From Trissonchulus latispiculum (Eukaryota; Nematoda; Enoplea; Enoplida; Ironidae), in the NCBI GenBank assembly GCA_030248195.1, contig JASAND010026191.1, positions 1 through 64,000 of the forward strand: a stretch of 64,000 bases of DNA. Direction: 5' to 3'. Position 1 is the stretch's first letter, and each line of letters begins with the position of its first letter. A program made the position numbers and the translations under genes. Under the pieces are notes generated by a model. That model was not told where the DNA came from. It saw only the letters and a list, made by a program, of their open reading frames with translations, and ran no database searches. This document shows, piece after piece, positions 33,201 to 39,676 of the stretch.

Positions 33201-33311
33201 ATTGGTCATGGTGTTTACAATTCCGTATTAATTTCAGGCAGGTCTTGTACCATCGAATAACAACATTTGGGCTATACCCCTCAAAGAGCTACAAGGTTGG
33301 CTTGATGTGTG
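25238..33311 (+). CDS. DEG/ENaC-family (amiloride-sensitive-type) sodium channel gene, partial
   Basis: At least nine exons can be joined with compatible splice phases: about 25238-25314, 25435-25476, 25494-25688, 25968-26053, 26271-26428, 28084-28179, 30042-30150, 32855-32930 and 33238-33311. They follow the order of a DEG/ENaC ectodomain: a finger segment ending GYSMSQFL...DC.Y.G.F..C, HGNCF (family GNCYTFN), a Glu-Glu-Tyr segment with GAV, LPDPEGRC (family LP.PYG.C), CLYSSLQDKYVEKCGCSHP, and INHCKDPC leading to LYPSKSYK. First and second membrane helices were not found; the 3' end meets a MITE and Polinton 1. Exon 3 holds a 7-bp tandem duplication (TTTCTTG at 25635-25641 and 25642-25648) that shifts the frame, so this allele may be non-functional or the sequence may be wrong there. 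Family assignment is by motif order. Confidence 0.7.
25494..25688 (+). pseudogene. DEG/ENaC exon 3 with frame-breaking 7-bp duplication
   Basis: Acceptor CTTTCTAG at 25493, donor AAAG|GTGAGA at 25689. The first part reads through to a Cys and then TGA. The second part reads in another frame as DCHYAGAFHRCE. The two halves are exactly the parts flanking the family's SC.xxG..C motif. The exon is 195 nt; subtracting the 7-bp duplicate gives 188 nt, whose end phase matches the next exon. The break could be natural or a sequencing artefact. Confidence 0.65.
26271..26428 (+). CDS. DEG/ENaC exon 5 (palm/beta-ball segment)
   Basis: Acceptor TTTAG at 26270, donor ACAAGT|GTAAGA at 26429. It encodes KILLTLGNEEYLTQITSLGA and continues to RTSITS, resembling the family's L..Ln..qeEY...... 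Ga.v.vH/I and G...SI.i segment. The start phase fits exon 4 and it ends in phase 0, matching the exon at 28084. Confidence 0.65.
27185..27281. repeat. (AAT)n microsatellite
   Basis: About 95 bp of nearly perfect ATA/AAT triplets directly left of a foldback element; the poly-Asn frame over it is an artefact. A second short AAT tract lies on the other side at 28057-28071, consistent with insertion into an AAT-rich target. Confidence 0.95.
27284..28050. mobile_element. Foldback/MITE element with about 150-bp inverted repeats
   Basis: 27284-27447 is the reverse complement of 27905-28050: both ends carry CTTGTAGGAATCTGGTGGGG, followed by shared sequence running to the GGGGGCCCCATCAGATTC block. 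The left arm has an extra 20-bp copy of TTTAAAGAGAAGTGGAAAGG. The AT-rich middle has no gene. Flanking AAT repeats obscure the target-site duplication. It lies in an intron of the channel gene. Confidence 0.85.
28084..28179 (+). CDS. DEG/ENaC exon 6
   Basis: Acceptor TTTTGTAG at 28083, donor CCTAAG|GTAATA at 28180, 32 codons, phase 0-0. It encodes VITTLPDPEGRCISSVHS and ends YYYGEDYSPK. LPDPEGRC fits the family LP.PYG.C motif. The next exon begins ACLYSS, the family's (A)C...C segment. Confidence 0.75.
28314..29534. mobile_element. TTAA-flanked MITE with poly-G termini
   Basis: Ends in TTAAGGGGGGG...TCGCTTT on the left and AAAGCGA...CCCCCCTTAA on the right, with further imperfect pairing inward (GATTTCGCTCATTTTCACA versus TGTGAAAATGAGCAAAATC). 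There is no ORF of note. It is another piggyBac-type MITE, different in sequence from 22866-23938, and sits in the intron between exons 6 and 7 of the channel gene. Confidence 0.8.
30042..30150 (+). CDS. DEG/ENaC exon 7
   Basis: Acceptor CATTTTCTTATAG ending at 30041, donor TTGGAA|GTAAGT at 30151. 109 nt, phase 0 to 1. It encodes ACLYSSLQDKYVEKCGCSHP and then IYATSPNATICSNLVG, a clear match to the DEG/ENaC C...C......C.C..P.Y.......C thumb-domain disulfide segment. This is the most diagnostic exon of the gene. Confidence 0.85.
30653..32076. mobile_element. Composite inverted-repeat element (about 1.4 kb) with nested repeats
   Basis: Left end GGCCCAACTCTGCTATCCGG, right end its reverse complement (to 32076), extending through CACCCTAGCTAA; a second inverted block involves TTTTCAAATTTGTGCAG. 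Nested inside are inverted copies of TTCCCGAAGGGCC (31231 and about 31692, also 31325 and 31806) and a tandem pair of 116-bp units (31401-31640) built around TTACGCC...GGCGTAA palindromes. There is no protein-coding gene. The target-site duplication is unclear. Confidence 0.75.
31401..31640. repeat. Two 116-bp tandem units rich in GGCGTAA palindromes
   Basis: Each unit contains GTTACGCCAGA(C/G)CGGCGTAAATTT followed by TTTACGCCGGATAACGGTAA and ATACCGCTATCCGGCGTAAAT, so each can fold into strong hairpins. The second unit is followed by a partial third (TACGCCAGAGCGGCGTAAG). It lies in the centre of the 30653-32076 element. Confidence 0.85.
32855..32930 (+). CDS. DEG/ENaC exon 8
   Basis: Acceptor CTTTTCACTTTAG ending at 32854, donor GTGCAA|GTAAGC at 32931, 76 nt. 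With the single base carried from exon 7 it encodes T-ACLWLSTEEIIASSFKINH and then CKDPCK, matching the family's C..PC motif that precedes the wrist and second membrane helix. Confidence 0.75.
33238..33311 (+). CDS. DEG/ENaC exon 9
   Basis: Acceptor TAATTTCAG ending at 33237. It completes the Lys codon of exon 8 and encodes QVLYHRITTFGLYPSKSYK, the segment that in this family follows C..PC and contains the (W/Y)PS motif. The donor is either at 33296 (AAG|GTTGGC) or 33312 (GTGTG|GTTAAA); the latter fits a possible exon 10 beginning at 33347 (acceptor TTTATAG) and ending about GIYRDNR, right where a MITE starts (33478). Confidence 0.65.
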
Positions 33312-33770
33312 GTTAAAGCTATACATAATGCTAACTGTCTTTATAGTTTATGATGGCTATAACCGTAGATCTGGTGTGACAGTAACAACTTTCAGAAGCG
33401 TTGCTATTTTTAAGGCTATATCGAAGCAGAATAGCAACGACAGTGTCAAAAAGCCGGGTATCTATAGGGACAATCGTTTAAGGTGGTGGTATCCTTTTGT
33501 GCAATGCTTTTGTGGTGATTTTTTTGAAACGCTATAACTTTCGCAATTTTGGGAGTTGCAAAGAGCTTTATACATCGTTTTAAAGCTTATTATCTGTACA
33601 TTCACATGAGCGTACAGAACTGGCAAAATTAGCAAAAAAATAGCAGAATTTTTCTGACAAGCTGACATCTAACATAGACCAAAAGTTTTTGAACATCGAT
33701 TTCTCAAAACTGAAGAATCGGTCAAAAGTTCTTTTTGTGCCACGATATGAAGCACATATGGGCCGAGGGA

Positions 33771-34194
33771 AGTAGTATAGTGCGGCCGTTTCGACCTGCA
33801 ATCTTGGGATTGGCCGCGTCCCCCTTCGGGAATTAGATTCAAGGTCATTTTTATTCAAGTTAAGATTCCACCCGCTTCCTCCCTGGGGACCACAACTTCT
33901 ACAAATCCAGTCCATCCCTCTGTGTTCTTCCCCCGGGGCTTGGGACCCGGCGTCGGCCCATTACCGGACTCCTACCTACCTAATCTATACACTACCTAAT
34001 TCCTACGTACCTGCCTGACTACCTACCTAACTTACCTAAACATAATCTATAATATACACTAACCTAAGCCCGCTCCTAGTCTAATGTTTTTGTATTTTTT
34101 GTTTTATTCTTTTTTTTATTTTCTAAGTACAATATACAACATATTCATATACAACTATATACAGTAGTCCTTAAGAGGACTGTTGGGATAAGGG
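33771..34194. repeat. Left terminal inverted repeat of Polinton 1
   Basis: Reverse-complement match to 55556-56065 with indels. The outer 200 bp are nearly perfect (for example GGAGTCCGGTAATGGGCCGA on the right copy); the middle is a (CTAC)n-rich tract of differing length; the inner part includes a shared stem-loop and the phrase ATATAGTTGTAT. Confidence 0.9.
34166..34181 (-). terminator. Histone-type stem-loop at the 3' end of the leftward transcription unit
   Basis: On the minus strand: AGTCCT-CTTA-AGGACT, six base pairs with a 4-nt loop, preceded by ATCCCAAC. It begins about 17 nt after the stop codon at 34198. Size, loop and flanks resemble the metazoan replication-dependent histone mRNA 3' stem-loop. 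The matching site at 55571-55586 differs by compensating substitutions. Confidence 0.55.
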
Positions 34195-34197
34195 AGG

Positions 34198-34443
34198 CTA
34201 TTGTAGACGTTTACCCACGGCATACTCAGTCCCATCTACTAGACAAACGAATATTGTCATTGTCACTTCACTTCGAAATGGTGAAACTTTTTCTAAAATT
34301 ATTCCCACCGCCGGAATTTCAGGGTTGTTTCTAATGTAATTTTCAGCGTCCATCCGAGCCTCAGCGAATGAATCGAACACCCCTGACCCAAGTGAAGTTT
34401 CCCCATTATCAAGAATAATGCTCCAATAGTAACTGCAGTCCAT
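34198..34443 (-). CDS. Small hypothetical Polinton protein (81 aa)
   Basis: ATG start at 34443; last gene of the leftward block, 2 nt downstream of the NADAR gene stop, so presumably on the same transcript. Soluble, acidic N-terminal half, no Cys pattern or membrane span and no family recognised. The central S-FAEARMDAENYIRNNPEI helix is its main feature. Confidence 0.55.
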   Translation of the reverse strand: MDCSYYWSIILDNGETSLGSGVFDSFAEARMDAENYIRNNPEIPAVGIILEKVSPFRSEVTMTIFVCLVDGTEYAVGKRLQ

Positions 34444-34445
34444 CC

Positions 34446-34946
34446 CTATGTTTTGTGTGATTTTGGGTTTCTTCTACTTTTATTAATTTCGTCCCTTACT
34501 TTCTCCAACAAGTTTCCCAAACGATTTTCTCCTTGATATTCCTTTGTATAGGTTTCAGTTCCAGTTCCCCAATATTTTTCAAACGAATTGACAAAAACTA
34601 TTTTCTTCTCTCCAGTACTCAGTAATATTTCCCTAGCTTGTTTGTTTTGTTCAAATTTTGCTCGAATTCCTTCTAGAACGACTTTATCCTTTATTAGGTC
34701 CCATACATTTTCATCGAACCCTTTTATGTTCTTTGCGGCTTCCCTTTGACGTCTAGCGGTTTTTTCTTTTAGGATAGCTTTTCTAGTCTCCCAATCATTA
34801 AAATAAGCAGCTTTTTCACCTTCGTACCACTGCTGGACTGAGTAGTACATTTTTCCGTGAAGTCGAAAGGGACTGAAGTGAACGTTGCTTAGCGGGCAGT
34901 AGCCAGTAGAGAAAGTAGCGCAATCATTGACTATAGTTGGCTCCAT
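34446..34946 (-). CDS. NADAR (YbiA/DUF1768) domain protein
   Basis: A 166-residue ORF with ATG at 34946. It shows the NADAR signature: CPLSNVHFSPFRLHGKMYYS near the N-terminus with the following V..W.E..KA, a W-D-L-I...V...G...KF.QN...R..LL.TG core, and YWGTG...NRLG.LL...R at the C-terminus. YbiA-like enzymes are N-glycosidases. Published work links NADAR proteins to removal of ADP-ribose from guanine bases, and bacterial YbiA to hydrolysis of riboflavin intermediates. In a virus-like element a role in reversing host or competitor nucleic-acid ADP-ribosylation is attractive but unproven. It is intact, unlike several neighbours. Confidence 0.85.
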   Translation of the reverse strand: MEPTIVNDCATFSTGYCPLSNVHFSPFRLHGKMYYSVQQWYEGEKAAYFNDWETRKAILKEKTARRQREAAKNIKGFDENVWDLIKDKVVLEGIRAKFEQNKQAREILLSTGEKKIVFVNSFEKYWGTGTETYTKEYQGENRLGNLLEKVRDEINKSRRNPKSHKT

Positions 34947-34950
34947 TGTA

Positions 34951-35696
34951 CTAGAATCTTTTCAGATGTTCTTTAACGTCGTTTATGGTCTTTTCTGTTT
35001 TTATGTCTGCTTTTATTTCTGCTTTTATGTACTCCCCATTCAAGAATTTATTCTTGAAATTGTCCATTCCCTCGACCATCGATTTCCAAGTACTTTCCTC
35101 GAAATCAACTCGAAAAACCTGTAGCTCATGTTTTCTCGGAGCGTGCACAACTAGGTCGCATCTTGTTATTCCTGTAAGACTCATCATTCCCATGATTTGA
35201 TGAAATATTTATGGCGTCTTTTCAGAACAAGCTTGGTTCCCTGAGAAATTAGATAGAACCCTTTCCTTTGGAGAACGATTTCATAAATAGAACGAGGTTT
35301 GGGATTTTGGTCGAATATTGTCTTGATCTCCAAAAGCCAAGGGTCAGGGTTACCATCCTCATATACAATACCATCAGGGCTACCACCCAGCCAATCTAAA
35401 TGAGGAGGAACGCAAAAGCCTGCCGGAAGAACTCGAACTGTATAGTTCATGTGTCGAATATATGCTTGCCTCCCATCATCCTCGTAGCGGATTCCGTAGG
35501 CGCAAGCCGGAATTAATTTTCTTTCTGGATTGTTTATGCGCTCAGCAAGATTTTTGGCTGCTTTCTCGGACTTTACCATAAGAACGTCACCAAATTTTGA
35601 ACTAGTTATTCTCCCCTTCCGGTGGCTGAACCAGTTTTCGTTGTCGCTCTGGCCCAGTGTGGACAAAAAGACCTCTGTATCTATCGCCGCAGACAT
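34951..35696 (-). pseudogene. YqaJ-like viral recombinase/alkaline exonuclease (PD-(D/E)XK), frameshifted
   Basis: The first part has a TTG-initiated frame to 35708 with the first ATG at 35696. It contains W.S.RKGRITSSKFG, ACAYGIRYEDDGRQAYI, GGSPDGIV and LLEIKTIF: the conserved G-D and E-x-K nuclease motifs of the YqaJ family. At about 35190-35205 the frame shifts by one base. The C-terminal part (GMMSLTGITRCDLVV, the usual continuation after HKYF) lies in another frame and ends at 34951. Such nucleases pair with strand-annealing proteins in phage-type recombination. The break may be real decay or a base-call error. Confidence 0.8.
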
Positions 35697-35917
35697 TTGT
35701 GAAACCAAGCTTTTTTCTGTCCACAGTACCTACAGTGAACTTTTTCGTATTCGTCCAGTCTTTTATTTCTTTCCGCCCTTATTTCCTTCTGTTTAGGTGT
35801 TAAAACTATTACTCTTTTCTGGGTGATGTTTAGTTTCTTAGGTTGGGAAGTTACTTCTTTGCAATATTTAAGAACGGCGTCGACACTGTTGAAATGTTTA
35901 CCATGAAAAGAAATCAT
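35681..35917 (-). CDS. Small basic protein with a CxxC...HxxC zinc-binding motif
   Basis: A 78-residue ORF with ATG start. The C-terminus reads CRYCGQKKAWFHKC, a possible single zinc site, after a Lys/Arg-rich helix. It overlaps the start of the YqaJ-like gene by about 16 nt, as do other neighbours in this compact block. No family recognised. Confidence 0.5.
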   Translation of the reverse strand: MISFHGKHFNSVDAVLKYCKEVTSQPKKLNITQKRVIVLTPKQKEIRAERNKRLDEYEKVHCRYCGQKKAWFHKCLRR

Positions 35918-35986
35918 ACCGTGTTGCTTTCGTCGTTTTTATTGATTTATCGTTTTTATTGATTTTTTGTTGCTTTCTTTCTTTTA

Positions 35987-36352
35987 TTAATGGCACAAGC
36001 TGTGCAACAATTTTCCAGCCTCGATTCTTGCTGAATTCCATTGCAGTAACCTTTGCCACCAAGGAGTCCTTTCTTTAATAATATCAGAAATCCATTCTAA
36101 CTGTTCGTCTACTTCTTTGGGTGATAAACACTTTAATCCGATAATACGACCGTTATCATAATTTGTTTTCCAAAAATCTATCAAAACGTCTGCTTCCAAA
36201 ACGGCCAAACAGGGATCTCCAAAACAATCAGGATAAGAGAAATCTGTAGATTCAGCATCCTCAAGTGCAGCCTCTAAGGTTAAGAAATCTCTTTTACTCT
36301 TTGCAAATATCTCAATTTCCAGGTAAGTCCCAAACCAGCACCACGAATACAT
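35987..36352 (-). CDS. Hypothetical Polinton protein (about 121 aa)
   Basis: Open from 36373 (a TTG codon), but the first ATG is at 36352. It begins MYSWCWFGTYLEIEIFAKSK and is acidic with several aromatic residues; the C-terminal half has an amphipathic helix containing PWWQRLLQWN. No family recognised. It is the first gene downstream of the promoter at 36391-36455 and therefore probably heads the leftmost transcription unit. Confidence 0.55.
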   Translation of the reverse strand: MYSWCWFGTYLEIEIFAKSKRDFLTLEAALEDAESTDFSYPDCFGDPCLAVLEADVLIDFWKTNYDNGRIIGLKCLSPKEVDEQLEWISDIIKERTPWWQRLLQWNSARIEAGKLLHSLCH

Positions 36353-36390
36353 TGTGACGAGTTGTACAATCAATGAGAGCTTGAAAGAAG

Positions 36391-36455
36391 CGACCGTTCA
36401 CGATGGCAGATCAAGTCAAACTGACGAGGTACCAAGGATTTGATCGTTTATATAG
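36391..36455 (-). promoter_or_regulatory. TATA-Inr-DPE core promoter for the leftmost gene block
   Basis: On the minus strand TATATAA starts at 36454; TCAGTT has its A at 36422, that is 32 nt downstream; GGTCG occupies +28 to +32 (36395-36391). These are the textbook spacings of TATA box, arthropod initiator and DPE (RGWYV). A nearly identical 68-nt block with the same spacing lies upstream of polB at 51041-51108. The predicted 5' leader to the ATG at 36352 is about 70 nt. Confidence 0.75.
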
Positions 36456-36706
36456 ACTTCTGAGTTAGCTAATAGTTGCTTGGCTTTCCACTTACGTTGA
36501 CCGTACACGGGATGTAGTGCTAACTTTATAACATTTTGAGGTAGCTAATAGTTGGTTGTCCACCCCTCTGCGATTTTACCGGCTCACCGGAAGGGCTTGG
36601 GAACCTTCTGAGCTTTCGCCCAGGCCGCATTAATGGTTTTTGTTTTGTAATTTTTTTGTGGTTTTGTGGTTTTATAATTTTTTTGGTCCCTAATATACTA
36701 TTCACA

Positions 36707-37096
36707 CTATGTACAAGTGGTTTTTACCCCTTTTCCTTGGGGAGCCCTAAAGAGGACTGTTTGGATAGAGACGCTTAAAACGTCATAGTTGTGACTGAAG
36801 CATATCTCTGCCCAGTCGATGTTGAGAGAGTACCAACAAGGCTCAGTTCCGAGGACGGTTAGATTAACTTTTTGATCGAAAGATTGTCTGAGTTGGTCTA
36901 TCTTTGTTTTGTCAAGACATAGAAACTTTGGTGAAATAAGTGCACCTACCAAGACAGTCAGTGTAACGGCGGCAAGGGAGATAGAGCAGACTGCAATTAG
37001 TATTTTACCCCAACCGAAGGATACGCCTCCTGAGAACTCTATGGGCGGCACGTAACTGCTCTTCATTTCGTCCATTAACAATGAAGCCTTTCCCAT
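36707..37096 (-). CDS. Single-pass membrane protein of unknown function
   Basis: A 129-residue ORF with ATG start. Residues about 31-55 (WGKILIAVCSISLAAVTLTV) form one transmembrane helix, with a Cys-containing, N-glycosylation-competent (NLT) C-terminal domain, suggesting a type II orientation. Its start overlaps the TBP-like gene by 92 nt. A histone-type stem-loop falls within the last 20 codons, and a TAA in the +1 frame sits 16 nt before that stem-loop, so the final residues may be out of the ancestral frame. Confidence 0.55.
   Translation of the reverse strand: MGKASLLMDEMKSSYVPPIEFSGGVSFGWGKILIAVCSISLAAVTLTVLVGALISPKFLCLDKTKIDQLRQSFDQKVNLTVLGTEPCWYSLNIDWAEICFSHNYDVLSVSIQTVLFRAPQGKGVKTTCT
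36743..36758 (-). terminator. Third histone-type stem-loop copy
   Basis: Minus strand AGTCCT-CTTT-AGGGCT (one G-U pair), preceded by ATCCAAAC and followed by CCCCA, close to the CCAAA and ACCCA flanks of metazoan histone stem-loops. It is probably the 3' end signal of the MCP/protease/TBP transcription unit, just upstream of the next promoter. Confidence 0.5.
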
Positions 37097-37541
37097 TGTG
37101 AAACATTCGTACTTTTAGACCGAGACTAGTGAATGTAATGCCGGAGAAAAGTTCAGGTTCAATAGCTGCGTTGTCTAGCCATTTATGCATAGTCGGTAAA
37201 TCCACTCTCCGGTCAAAGGTGAATGAACCGACCATGTTTACAACCCTGTAGCTGGATACTCCAACTCCGAGTAAGTTTGCAACTTCCTGAATAGCATTTT
37301 CTGCTTCTTCTTGCTTTTTAGCCCCCAGACAATTGAAAGTTCCTGTTTTGAATATAACAAATGTAACGGGATCCCACCTTAGAGAAGCCCCACTGAATTT
37401 TTGAGGATTGTACTTGACGCCAGGAATTGTACTGAGGTTGATAGTTTGGTCAAATTTCCCACTGAGCACAATATTTTCAATTTTTAACTCAGACATGGTT
37501 TGTAAAAAATTATTGTTAAACGTAGAAATTTCCTCCCTCAT
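37005..37541 (-). CDS. TATA-box-binding-protein (TBP) homologue
   Basis: The frame is open to 37598, but the codon there is GTG; the first ATG is at 37541. The protein is two imperfect repeats of a TBP half-saddle. Repeat 1: NIVLSGKFDQTINLSTIPGV, then YNPQKFSGASLRW, FVIFKTGTFNCLGAK, and a C-terminal helix. Repeat 2: YRVVNMVGSFTFDRRVDLP, then IEPELFSGITF, VRMFHNGKGFIVNG, and a helix. These correspond to cellular TBP motifs IQN(I/M)VGS, YEPELFPGLIYR and F.SGK.V.(T)GAK. TBP nucleates transcription at TATA boxes. A virus-encoded copy could select the element's own promoters, which have strong TATATAA boxes. The gene sits between protease and a membrane protein. Confidence 0.8.
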   Translation of the reverse strand: MREEISTFNNNFLQTMSELKIENIVLSGKFDQTINLSTIPGVKYNPQKFSGASLRWDPVTFVIFKTGTFNCLGAKKQEEAENAIQEVANLLGVGVSSYRVVNMVGSFTFDRRVDLPTMHKWLDNAAIEPELFSGITFTSLGLKVRMFHNGKGFIVNGRNEEQLRAAHRVLRRRILRLG

Positions 37542-37585
37542 TGAAGGTTGAGTACTACGCAGAGTCTCGTTCCTGATTGGGTAAT

Positions 37586-38002
37586 TTACCTCAGACACTC
37601 TACAAAGCTTTTTACAATTTCGTCGTTTTTCGAAGGTCGTTCTCGAAGAAAGGAGATTATGTCTTCGAAGGAAATCCCTTTATCCCGGTGATAGATAAAG
37701 TAGATGCAGTACTCACCACAGACGAAAGTGGTATAATCTTGTAAGCGAACCGGGTTATGTTTTTGCAATCTGTCGTACTTATCAAACTCTTTAAGTGGAG
37801 GTCGGCCGTAGCTGTCGAAGTACTCAGCGTAATCTTCTAAATACATCGCAACCCAGTGCTGCCCAGGAAGTTGGCAGGGGTCGGTGTTGGCTACGAAGCA
37901 GCTTGGTTCATGGTGAATTTCAGGAAGGTGGTCAATGGGAAAGACTCCAACGAAATTTTGGACGAGAGGACCTAGTGTGTTTTCAATTTCTAGTGTATTC
38001 AT
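37586..38002 (-). CDS. PRO: Adenovirus-like maturation cysteine protease (adenain family)
   Basis: 138 residues with ATG start, overlapping the MCP stop by 4 nt. NTDP...GQHWVAM carries the catalytic His (His49), EYFDSYG the acidic residue (Asp63), LQDYT the oxyanion Gln, and VCGEYC the nucleophile (Cys95). Length and motifs match the Polinton PRO family (C5). It cleaves virion precursors, probably the pVI-like and other capsid proteins encoded next to it. Intact. Confidence 0.92.
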   Translation of the reverse strand: MNTLEIENTLGPLVQNFVGVFPIDHLPEIHHEPSCFVANTDPCQLPGQHWVAMYLEDYAEYFDSYGRPPLKEFDKYDRLQKHNPVRLQDYTTFVCGEYCIYFIYHRDKGISFEDIISFLRERPSKNDEIVKSFVECLR

Positions 38003-39246
38003 ATGGCGTAATCAAAGAAAGGTGTGCGATTATAGTCGATTGAGACAAGGTTATCAAACTCCCCGTATATAATGATTTCAACCCCCTGAGGATAGCTTGT
38101 AGCACTCAACGCCTTACTCAGTTCCATCCGCAGAGAGACGTCTCCCTCTCGAATTAACTGCATGGCGCCGGTGTCTGTGTTATCCGGGGTCAGATCAAAG
38201 GCGAAGAAAGCGTTACCATCTTTAAAATCGGCGTAGCTAATGTAGCACCCTTTATCATCCCCTGCCATATCGATAGCTTCAAAAAGAAAAACAAAAGGGA
38301 AGGTGTACCCCCGAGGTTTTGAGAAGTCAATTTTCATGGGTTGTCTAGGAATGTATTCGTCCCCACATTTTAGACTAATTTCGGTGATGTTAATGGTCTC
38401 CAGGGTCAGGGGGTCAGCTGTCAGAGAACCGTTAAACGCCTCAGACTTGACTACCCCGATAATCACCTTTCTAGGAAGTTGGCCAGTGAATATAGAATTT
38501 TCGACGATGGTTTGTACGCCTGCGCTCAGATGTCTAGCCACCACCTTAGTTCGTCGGATGGGGTATTTAGCAGTGTTACCTTGGGAAAGAATATTTTCAA
38601 TAGCGAGAGACATAGAGTCTTGGCACTTAACCTTTCTTACGTACCAGCGCATGTCCTCAACCTTTACTTTGCTGCTTCCCTGAGAACTGAGACAGAACTC
38701 ATCGGGATTTCGGTGCAGCTCAATAGTCAGTTGACAGTCGCTTAGGAGGTACTTTTCTTGCTTAAACAGGTCGCAGTGGATAGGTGCCATAAACTCAGCG
38801 GACTTTGTTGCCACCCAGGTGCCCCTTGTACCGGAGTCGAACTCGTAGCCGGCAGCCTGTAAATGGCCTTCTTTTGCATTGCGAGAATAGTTTAGCATAG
38901 TTTCAATGTAAGCCTGGTATGCGTAGTGGGGACCCGAATTGTAAATTTCCTTGTCTGAAAGTTTGACTATGCAGCGCTGGAAAAAGGTTTTGCCGAAAAG
39001 GTTAATGGGAGTCCCAGCATCGCCCTCAATTTTAACCCTAAGATAAAGGTAATTTTTGTTCAGATCGAGCATGTACGAGTCTTTAGGAACGTTGAATCGG
39101 TAAGGGCCCGAGTCTGTAATTGGATTTTGGGGACCGATTTCCGCCCAGTACCCGTGCTCTACGGCGACTTGAGTAGGTGGGACAGAGAATAGGTCCAATT
39201 CCGACTTGAACCCAGGGAGAGATCGTGAATCAACTTGCTTAGTCAT
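37999..39246 (-). CDS. MCP: Major capsid protein (double jelly-roll hexon)
   Basis: 415 residues with ATG start (MTKQVDSRSLPGFKSELDLF). Clearly homologous along its length to the 445-residue protein at 60221-61558 of the second Polinton: shared blocks include VPKDSYMLDLN.NYLYL, VKLSDKEIYNSG, HCDLFKQ.(K/R)YLLS(D/E)CQL, PIRRTK(V/L)V.RH, VENSIFTGQLPR and YPQGVEIIIYGEFDNL at the C-terminus. This is the Polinton/adintovirus MCP family, related to adenovirus hexon. Intact and without frameshift. Confidence 0.93.
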   Translation of the reverse strand: MTKQVDSRSLPGFKSELDLFSVPPTQVAVEHGYWAEIGPQNPITDSGPYRFNVPKDSYMLDLNKNYLYLRVKIEGDAGTPINLFGKTFFQRCIVKLSDKEIYNSGPHYAYQAYIETMLNYSRNAKEGHLQAAGYEFDSGTRGTWVATKSAEFMAPIHCDLFKQEKYLLSDCQLTIELHRNPDEFCLSSQGSSKVKVEDMRWYVRKVKCQDSMSLAIENILSQGNTAKYPIRRTKVVARHLSAGVQTIVENSIFTGQLPRKVIIGVVKSEAFNGSLTADPLTLETINITEISLKCGDEYIPRQPMKIDFSKPRGYTFPFVFLFEAIDMAGDDKGCYISYADFKDGNAFFAFDLTPDNTDTGAMQLIREGDVSLRMELSKALSATSYPQGVEIIIYGEFDNLVSIDYNRTPFFDYAI

Positions 39247-39262
39247 GCTTAGTCGTGCTTAG

Positions 39263-39676
39263 TTATGTGAATATATCTAAATTTTGTTTCGGTGGTCTAC
39301 CTCGTCCACGTACTCCTTTTATGTTGTTAGCTCTAGGTCTTTGACCGATACCTTCACCTTGTTGAATATGTTCACCTGCAGCGGTTAATGTCTCACCAAG
39401 AAACTGTTTACCTCTCCGTTTTGCAGCTGCTTTTATGTCTTCACCTTGGGTTACGTCTGATGCTAGTGCTAATGCGTTTTTTGCTAGACTTTTGCCTGCA
39501 GATAGACCGACTCGTTTAAGAATTGGAAGTGCGGCTCTAAATAGTCCCCGGAATATGTTGCCTAACCCTGCTCCTCGTTGGTACGGAAGCCCCGCGTATG
39601 CAGGAAGCGCCCCACCAGTTTGAAGTAGGGTTAGCTCCCAAGTATCTTGAGTCTCGGGTATGTACTGGCAGCGCAT
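39263..39676 (-). CDS. pVI-like small virion protein
   Basis: 137 residues with ATG start. Homologous to 61589-61975. The N-terminal part has Q(R/T)G..YAG..YQRG.GLG then an amphipathic FRGLFRAALPILKRVGLSAG segment; the C-terminal part has a conserved IQQGEGIG.RP motif and basic tail. Gly-Gly/Gly-Leu-Gly steps resemble adenovirus-protease sites. In adenoviruses pVI is a membrane-lytic, protease-activated cement protein; the assignment here rests on position and amphipathic helix. Confidence 0.6.
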   Translation of the reverse strand: MRCQYIPETQDTWELTLLQTGGALPAYAGLPYQRGAGLGNIFRGLFRAALPILKRVGLSAGKSLAKNALALASDVTQGEDIKAAAKRRGKQFLGETLTAAGEHIQQGEGIGQRPRANNIKGVRGRGRPPKQNLDIFT

